A stretch of 64,000 bases of DNA from Saccharomycopsis malanga (lineage: Eukaryota; Ascomycota; Saccharomycetes; Ascoideales; Saccharomycopsidaceae): positions 186,001-250,000 of the forward strand of contig CP025324.1 in NCBI GenBank assembly GCA_004014935.1, in the 5' to 3' direction. The translations under genes were made by a program, and so were the position numbers. The number at the start of each line of letters is the position of its first letter. Within the stretch, counting starts at the first letter, position 1. The notes beneath the pieces were generated by a model. That model was not told the origin of the DNA and did not search any database. It saw only the letters and a list, made by a program, of their open reading frames with translations. Below are positions 59,553 through 64,000 of this stretch, one piece after another.

Positions 59553-59844
59553 ACTGTAGTCATAGTATTTGAAACATATTTATCCTTAGAACTATACCCA
59601 ACAGTTTGAAAAATGCGTTTCCATAAAGCCAAAAATCTTTGAGTTTTTAACACTTTATATACTAATTAAAGTATACAAGTTTATAACAAGTATAGCAAAA
59701 TTACGCTGCTTATCATGTACACCGTGTATATGGATGAATGCGCGACGGGCATCGCCAAGTGGTGAAACGTATAGTTAAGAATTGCCACTATACAATTTAG
59801 TATAAACAAAATTATATTGAGCACATGCAACATTTGGAGCAATA
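59219..59844. other. Intergenic between DUF1746 gene and thioredoxin-PITH gene, carrying SINE-like copy D
   Basis: Repeat copy D with flanking repeats covers 59301-59560. The remaining 280 bp before the next gene show nothing else. Confidence 0.5.
59301..59560 (+). mobile_element. SINE-like repeat, copy D
   Basis: The element is about 59313-59548. The 5' end is AACCACTGGGCCGGATGG, whose GGCCGGATGGTTGATGC resembles the A-box region of tRNA-Leu/Ser. B-box-like GGCTCAAGGG is at 59405-59414, and the body has CCAAGTCCCTTTAGACATGG. The 3' end is ATACTGGGCTCAAATATA plus a long (ATT)n tail. A diverged duplication (TTAATATGTAGT at 59301-59312, TTACACTGTAGT at 59549-59560, 9 of 12 identical) flanks it. 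It has an extra insert of about 35 bp before the B-box-like site. The long intact tail suggests a fairly recent copy. Confidence 0.82.
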
Positions 59845-60867
59845 ATGGGAGACAAGATTCAATTTGTGAAGGATCAAGCTGACTATCAGGCTTATTTTGG
59901 TTCAAATACTCTTTTTGTTCTGTATTTTACAGCATCCTGGTGCGGTCCTTGTCAGGCTATTAAACCAAAGGTTGAAGAGTTGTATACGGCTTTTCCTAAT
60001 GTTGAGGTTGTGAAAGTTGATATTGATAATAATTCAGCCCTTGCGGCTGAATATGGGATTTCTGCAGTGCCTACATTGAACTTTTTCCATAACAAAAACA
60101 AGGTGTATCTGGTTCGTGGTGCCAATATCAAGGAAATCCAGGCTAATTTCGAAAAACTCAGTAAACTCGACCCAAATGCTGTCAGAAAAGGAAATGGCAA
60201 TGGCAGCTCAGGTGCTGGCAATGCCAAAAAGTTGGAGGTAACAAAGCAAGTAGCTAAATATATACCAGCCGCAGGATATGAAATATTGAACTCTTCAATT
60301 GATTACTCTGGGTTTGAAGCTTTCAACGTGTTGCCATTCAACAAAACTCAAAAAGACACTAAAACATTGTTCCGTTTGGTTGATAATGATGGCAAAGAAG
60401 TGAAAGAATCAACTGTTCTCACTGATGCTGACGCCCAAGGGTTGATCCATGTTCCTTTCTTAAACTCGGAAAAACTTCACTCGGTGCTACTCAAGTTGAA
60501 ACCAAAAGACTCATTTGTATTCAATGCTGATTCCGAGATCGAAGAAGATGAGGCTGATGAGTTACAAGCTCCAAAAACCATCAAGATCTGGAAAAACTTG
60601 ACTAGCACCATTTCGTTCGATGACGCTAATACTGCTGTAAACTTTGACCATCAGGAAACCGTAGATGTTGCTAAAGCCGACGCCAACAATTGGTACGAGA
60701 TTAAGTTGAAGTTTGTAAAGTTTCAAAATGTGAAGGCAATCACTGTCTTTATTGATGGTGAGGACGAAGATTCTCACACTGTCATCGATAAAATTGTCAT
60801 TGTAGGTATTGACGGGGAGTCAAGAGCCCCACAGACCTTGCCAACCGAAGATGAACATGATCATTAG
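59845..60867 (+). CDS. Thioredoxin-PITH domain protein (TXNL1/Txl1-like)
   Basis: 340-aa protein combining an N-terminal thioredoxin domain (1-107; active site WCGPC at residues 32-36, cis-Pro motif AVPTLNFF near 75) with a C-terminal PITH domain (about 150-335; RLVDNDGKEVKESTVLTDADAQG, VPFLNSEKLHSVLLK, TIKIWKN, FVKFQNVKAITVFI). In human TXNL1 and S. pombe Txl1 the PITH domain docks to the 26S proteasome. S. cerevisiae has no clear equivalent as far as I recall. Start ATG 59845 is the natural thioredoxin start. CTG codon 26 lies in the central strand, where a hydrophobic residue is expected. Confidence 0.92.
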   Translation: MGDKIQFVKDQADYQAYFGSNTLFVLYFTASWCGPCQAIKPKVEELYTAFPNVEVVKVDIDNNSALAAEYGISAVPTLNFFHNKNKVYLVRGANIKEIQANFEKLSKLDPNAVRKGNGNGSSGAGNAKKLEVTKQVAKYIPAAGYEILNSSIDYSGFEAFNVLPFNKTQKDTKTLFRLVDNDGKEVKESTVLTDADAQGLIHVPFLNSEKLHSVLLKLKPKDSFVFNADSEIEEDEADELQAPKTIKIWKNLTSTISFDDANTAVNFDHQETVDVAKADANNWYEIKLKFVKFQNVKAITVFIDGEDEDSHTVIDKIVIVGIDGESRAPQTLPTEDEHDH

Positions 60868-61814
60868 TTTTCTAACGATTTATATACTTGTCTGAGTTAA
60901 TAGACGATTTCTTATAAAACCACCTTATTGTTAGAACATTATATGATACCTACATTCTTATAGAAAGAGTACACTTTATTTACTATATATGGAATTTTAT
61001 AATTTGCTATTCGTTCTTTATTGAAAATTTATTTTGAAGTACCTATATTGGTGCTTTTGTTTACTGTTTTACAAACTTTCATAATATTCAACCGAATCTT
61101 CATCATAATTTTCGGCTGATAAGTACGGGTGAATAAACTTCTGCCTTTTATTTTACAGGTTTTATCAAGCTGCCTCGATTTCAGACCAAGTATTTTCTAC
61201 AACATTCAGAAATTCTTACGGGAAGTTTTTTTTTCAAACAACCTTTGCTAATATGCATAAGCAGCATTTCGAATATATGGCTTGAAATAGAGAACTTGCC
61301 CAGTTTGGTAGCATCTTCGCCAAAACGTGCTCAATTTAGTAGCGTCTTCGCCACAACTAGGCGTAGTTTAATAGTTATCCCTTCAAGTCCGCATAGTGGC
61401 AGTGAAACAAAAGGGAACTCGGGGTGATAATACCAAGCATTTATCCGAAACTTTGATCTTTTGACACTTTAAATAGTATGAAACACAGTATATGGCAAAT
61501 AACCGCAAATTTCTCCTATATATTAAAAACAATTGAACAGCATCTGCTTCGCCCTTTCTTTGCTTTTGGTGGCGTTAAGACTAACAATAGAGCTGCGGTT
61601 GCGTGGTATTTGCAAACCTTGTGAGACAATAGCGATATGGCCAAAAACTACATTGTTGGATTACACTTGTTTGAAAAGAACATTAATGGTGCTTTCATGT
61701 GTGTAGACCTTGCCCCTTAGCCTTAAGACCGTAGGTTGTATATAATAATGCTGATGGCGCCTTTTCTATAGCGAACTTGTTTTCGCAGTGGTTATTGTAA
61801 ATCACACAGCAAAA
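60868..61814. other. Intergenic upstream of the mannosyltransferase gene
   Basis: Nothing coding is seen in about 950 bp. A local imperfect repeat occurs at about 61295-61360 (AGTTTGGTAGCATCTTCGCC / TTTAGTAGCGTCTTCGCC). Confidence 0.5.
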
Positions 61815-63101
61815 ATGTCACTTTACGATGTGGAACATGCTCTGGTCAAGAGTCATAGCTGGAAAAACCGTTTTCTTGGCTACAGGAGACGTGGATTTAG
61901 CGTCTTAGGAATAGTGTTGTTTTTCCTTATGTCGCTTGCTTTATTAAGTACCATCTATACATTCAATATCAGCTCCTCCAAAACTATCAACGCTGCCCGG
62001 CTTAACGCGTATTATAAACAATATGTCGACTCAATACAGTCTTCGTTGATAAACGATTGTCTGGCTAGCCAGAATAATGCCGCTATTCAAAATGTTCAGT
62101 ACGAAAGAGCAAATGCTACGATTCTTTCACTTGTGAAAAATGATGAGCTTTGGAAAATGGTGCAATCAATCAGAGATATTGAAGATAGATTTAATAACAA
62201 ATTTCATTATGATTGGGTTTTTTTAAATGAAGAAGAGTTTTCCAAAGAATTTATCAATGTCACCTCAACGTTAGTGTCTGGAAAAACACATTATGGTAAA
62301 ATTCCCCAAGAACAGTGGTCTTTTCCAGACAATCTTGATATCAACGAGTATCGAAGAGCGAAACTCAACATGATTGATAAAAAAATCATTTATGGGGGTC
62401 TTGATTCATACCGTCATATGTGTCGTTTCAACTCTGGCTTCTTCTACAAGCACCCGCTATTGCTGAATTATAAATATTATTGGCGTGTCGAGCCTAATAT
62501 CAAGCTCTATTGTGACGTGAACTATGATCCTTTTAAGTTTATGATTGAACACAACAAGTTGTATGGATTTACCATAGCCTTAAAAGAGGTCAAGGAAACA
62601 ATTCCAACACTTTGGAAAAATGTGCAAAAGTTTGTCAATGATTTCCCCCAGTATATAGCAAAGGACAATTTACAAAAATTCATTACCAATGATAGTATGA
62701 GCCGCTACAACTTGTGCCATTTCTGGTCCAACTTTGAAATTGCAAGTTTAGATTTTTTCCGCTCAGAACCATATGAGAAGTTTTTCGAACAACTTGATAG
62801 AACTAATGGATTTTATTACGAAAGATGGGGTGATGCTCCTATTCACTCCATCGCAGTGTCTTTGTTTTTGGATAAAAGCCTGATCCATATGTTTGACGAC
62901 TTTGGTTACTATCACAATCCCTACGCATCATGTCCTACCAATATGAATGTGTGGAAACTTAACCGTTGTTCTTGTGACTTTAACAAGGATTTCACCTTTA
63001 GTTTATACAGCTGTGCTTCTTCATATTTCGATATACAAGGAAAACCAAAACCAGATGATTGGAAAAAAAAATCGAAACATGCTGCTCCAATAATTGGATG
63101 A
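61815..63101 (+). CDS. KRE2/MNT1-family alpha-1,2-mannosyltransferase
   Basis: 428-aa GT15 Golgi type II membrane enzyme for extending O- or N-linked mannan. A short cytosolic tail is followed by a signal-anchor at about 28-50 (FSVLGIVLFFLMSLALLSTIYTF), then a stem and the catalytic domain. Signature blocks: YDWVFLNEEEFSKEF, YGGLDSYRHMCRFNSGFFY, YYWRVEPNIKLYCDVNYDPF, and SRYNLCHFWSNFEIASLDFFRS with the catalytic Glu. GFYYERWGDAPIHSIAVSLFL and the family His-containing FGYYHNPYASCP follow. It could be an MNT3/MNT4/KTR paralogue; I cannot decide which. ATG 61815 is used; nine upstream codons start at GTG. Confidence 0.92.
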   Translation: MSLYDVEHALVKSHSWKNRFLGYRRRGFSVLGIVLFFLMSLALLSTIYTFNISSSKTINAARLNAYYKQYVDSIQSSLINDCLASQNNAAIQNVQYERANATILSLVKNDELWKMVQSIRDIEDRFNNKFHYDWVFLNEEEFSKEFINVTSTLVSGKTHYGKIPQEQWSFPDNLDINEYRRAKLNMIDKKIIYGGLDSYRHMCRFNSGFFYKHPLLLNYKYYWRVEPNIKLYCDVNYDPFKFMIEHNKLYGFTIALKEVKETIPTLWKNVQKFVNDFPQYIAKDNLQKFITNDSMSRYNLCHFWSNFEIASLDFFRSEPYEKFFEQLDRTNGFYYERWGDAPIHSIAVSLFLDKSLIHMFDDFGYYHNPYASCPTNMNVWKLNRCSCDFNKDFTFSLYSCASSYFDIQGKPKPDDWKKKSKHAAPIIG

Positions 63102-64000
63102 TTCAACACATCTAGCGTTTTATTGTATTTCTCTAGGACATATTTTTTTTAATGTCAATTCTAAGTTTTCTTATACACCTTTTTTGATTTGACATCCAGG
63201 GCATAACTTCCATACTACTTCAAAACTGTTCATCATAGTAATACAAATACTTCTGTAACACATGATTATTGCTAAGTTTTATAATGCTGCATACTGGGAC
63301 TTCAACCAATACTGACGTAGGGCTGTAAACTGCTTCATATGTATTAGGGAATGATTTTGAAGTTTAATAATTGAAATTGGAAAAAGTCTGTGTTTACTGA
63401 ATCACCTGTAAATTTTGTTGCTTCAAATGCCGTTTATCTAATTTATCGCATGTGGTACTCATATTACATTGAAAAGTTACGGTTAACAGATGGTGGCTTT
63501 TATGAACATTTCTGGGAAATACACTGTTTTCTTGCGATTTACTTTTAATGAGATCTTTACGACAACTAATTGATAAAGTACTCCTGATTTTCAAGTTGGC
63601 TCGTCCAATATTATTTTTTTTTATTGTGCTATAAATTCACTATACATTTTTGAACCTGTTTTTTTTATAATTTATTTTCTACCTACTTATTTATCCTTTA
63701 CGCTGTTTGTACATTGGTGAAATTATTTTGGGTTCCCCCAAAACGTGTTGAGTTTCCCCACTACAATTAGGAAACAAAATGTACATGTTGCTGAAATCAT
63801 ACTTGATTAACAAGATTTTTAACACAAGCAAAGCAAAAAATATGATACCTCAGTATATTTTTATATTGCTATTCATCTTTTAGTTTGCATTACAGTTACA
63901 ATTGCAGGATTCACTACCATATGGAGTAAACGATGCTAACAATTACTGCTTACTATAGGGCTCATAAACTAACGAAATGGTCCTCTTAGCGTATAGCCCG
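63102..64000. other. Terminal intergenic sequence
   Basis: Downstream of the mannosyltransferase no coding sequence, RNA gene or strong repeat was identified to the window end. Confidence 0.45.

Noticed and set aside
1-64000. CRISPR arrays, rRNA genes, tRNA genes, Polinton- or retrovirus-like coding remnants
   Set aside because: None seen by reading both strands: no regularly spaced repeats, no capsid, polymerase or integrase motifs, and no rRNA or tRNA signatures.

Overview
The window is nuclear DNA of a budding yeast (Saccharomycotina). It is AT-rich and gene-dense, with about 28 protein genes, mostly intronless, and the few introns are short with a TACTAAC/CTAAC branch site about 10 nt before the 3' splice site. 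A nuclear NDUFA9-type complex I subunit argues against Saccharomycetaceae, which lack complex I. CTG is almost unused as a leucine codon: none was seen in the NDUFA9 gene or in RPL24. Where it occurs at alignable sites it mostly sits where Ser or another polar residue is expected. Both ribosomal-protein promoters carry TAGGGCT-like plus TCACRTG motifs, the Tbf1/Cbf1 arrangement known from Candida albicans. I infer a CUG-Ser-clade yeast (Debaryomycetaceae/Metschnikowiaceae type). One thioredoxin-domain site fits Leu better, so this is not proven. Translations here use the standard table.

Layout. 0-13 kb: PMC1 vacuolar Ca2+-ATPase, an unrecognised 206-aa protein with a striking hairpin at its stop codon, RPL24 with a 5'UTR intron, SFT2, and an MCH1-like transporter. 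13-26 kb: divergent ARP7/EAF6 (two chromatin-complex subunits), an auxin-efflux-carrier-type membrane protein, a TPR/Asn-rich protein divergent from DUG3, and an arrestin-like protein. 26-42 kb: an aldo-keto reductase, ARO8, divergent RPN12/CWC27, ALG1, SER33, an F-box/LRR protein, NDUFA9, and the tiny two-intron gene YSY6. 42-52 kb: MIX23, then a MedA/DUF7082 transcription regulator isolated between intergenic regions of 2.7 and 2.9 kb. 52-64 kb: RKM1, TRM2, RPS21 (spliced), a DUF1746 (Dsc4-like) membrane protein, a thioredoxin-PITH protein, and a KRE2/MNT1-family mannosyltransferase.

The genes are mostly housekeeping and form no single pathway. Themes are translation and tRNA/ribosome modification (RPL24, RPS21, RKM1, TRM2), secretory pathway and glycosylation (SFT2, ALG1, YSY6, MNT-like), amino-acid metabolism (ARO8, SER33, DUG3), proteostasis (RPN12, F-box, PITH-thioredoxin) and chromatin (ARP7, EAF6).

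The most notable non-genic signal is a dispersed repeat family, with four near-full-length copies and one 25-bp stub. Each copy has a common 5' end (AACCRCTGG), a body of about 170-240 bp, and a 3' (ATT)n tail. Three copies have clear flanking target-site duplications of 10-15 bp. This is the signature of a SINE mobilised by target-primed reverse transcription, and the tRNA-like head has candidate A/B boxes. I know of no such family described for this group.
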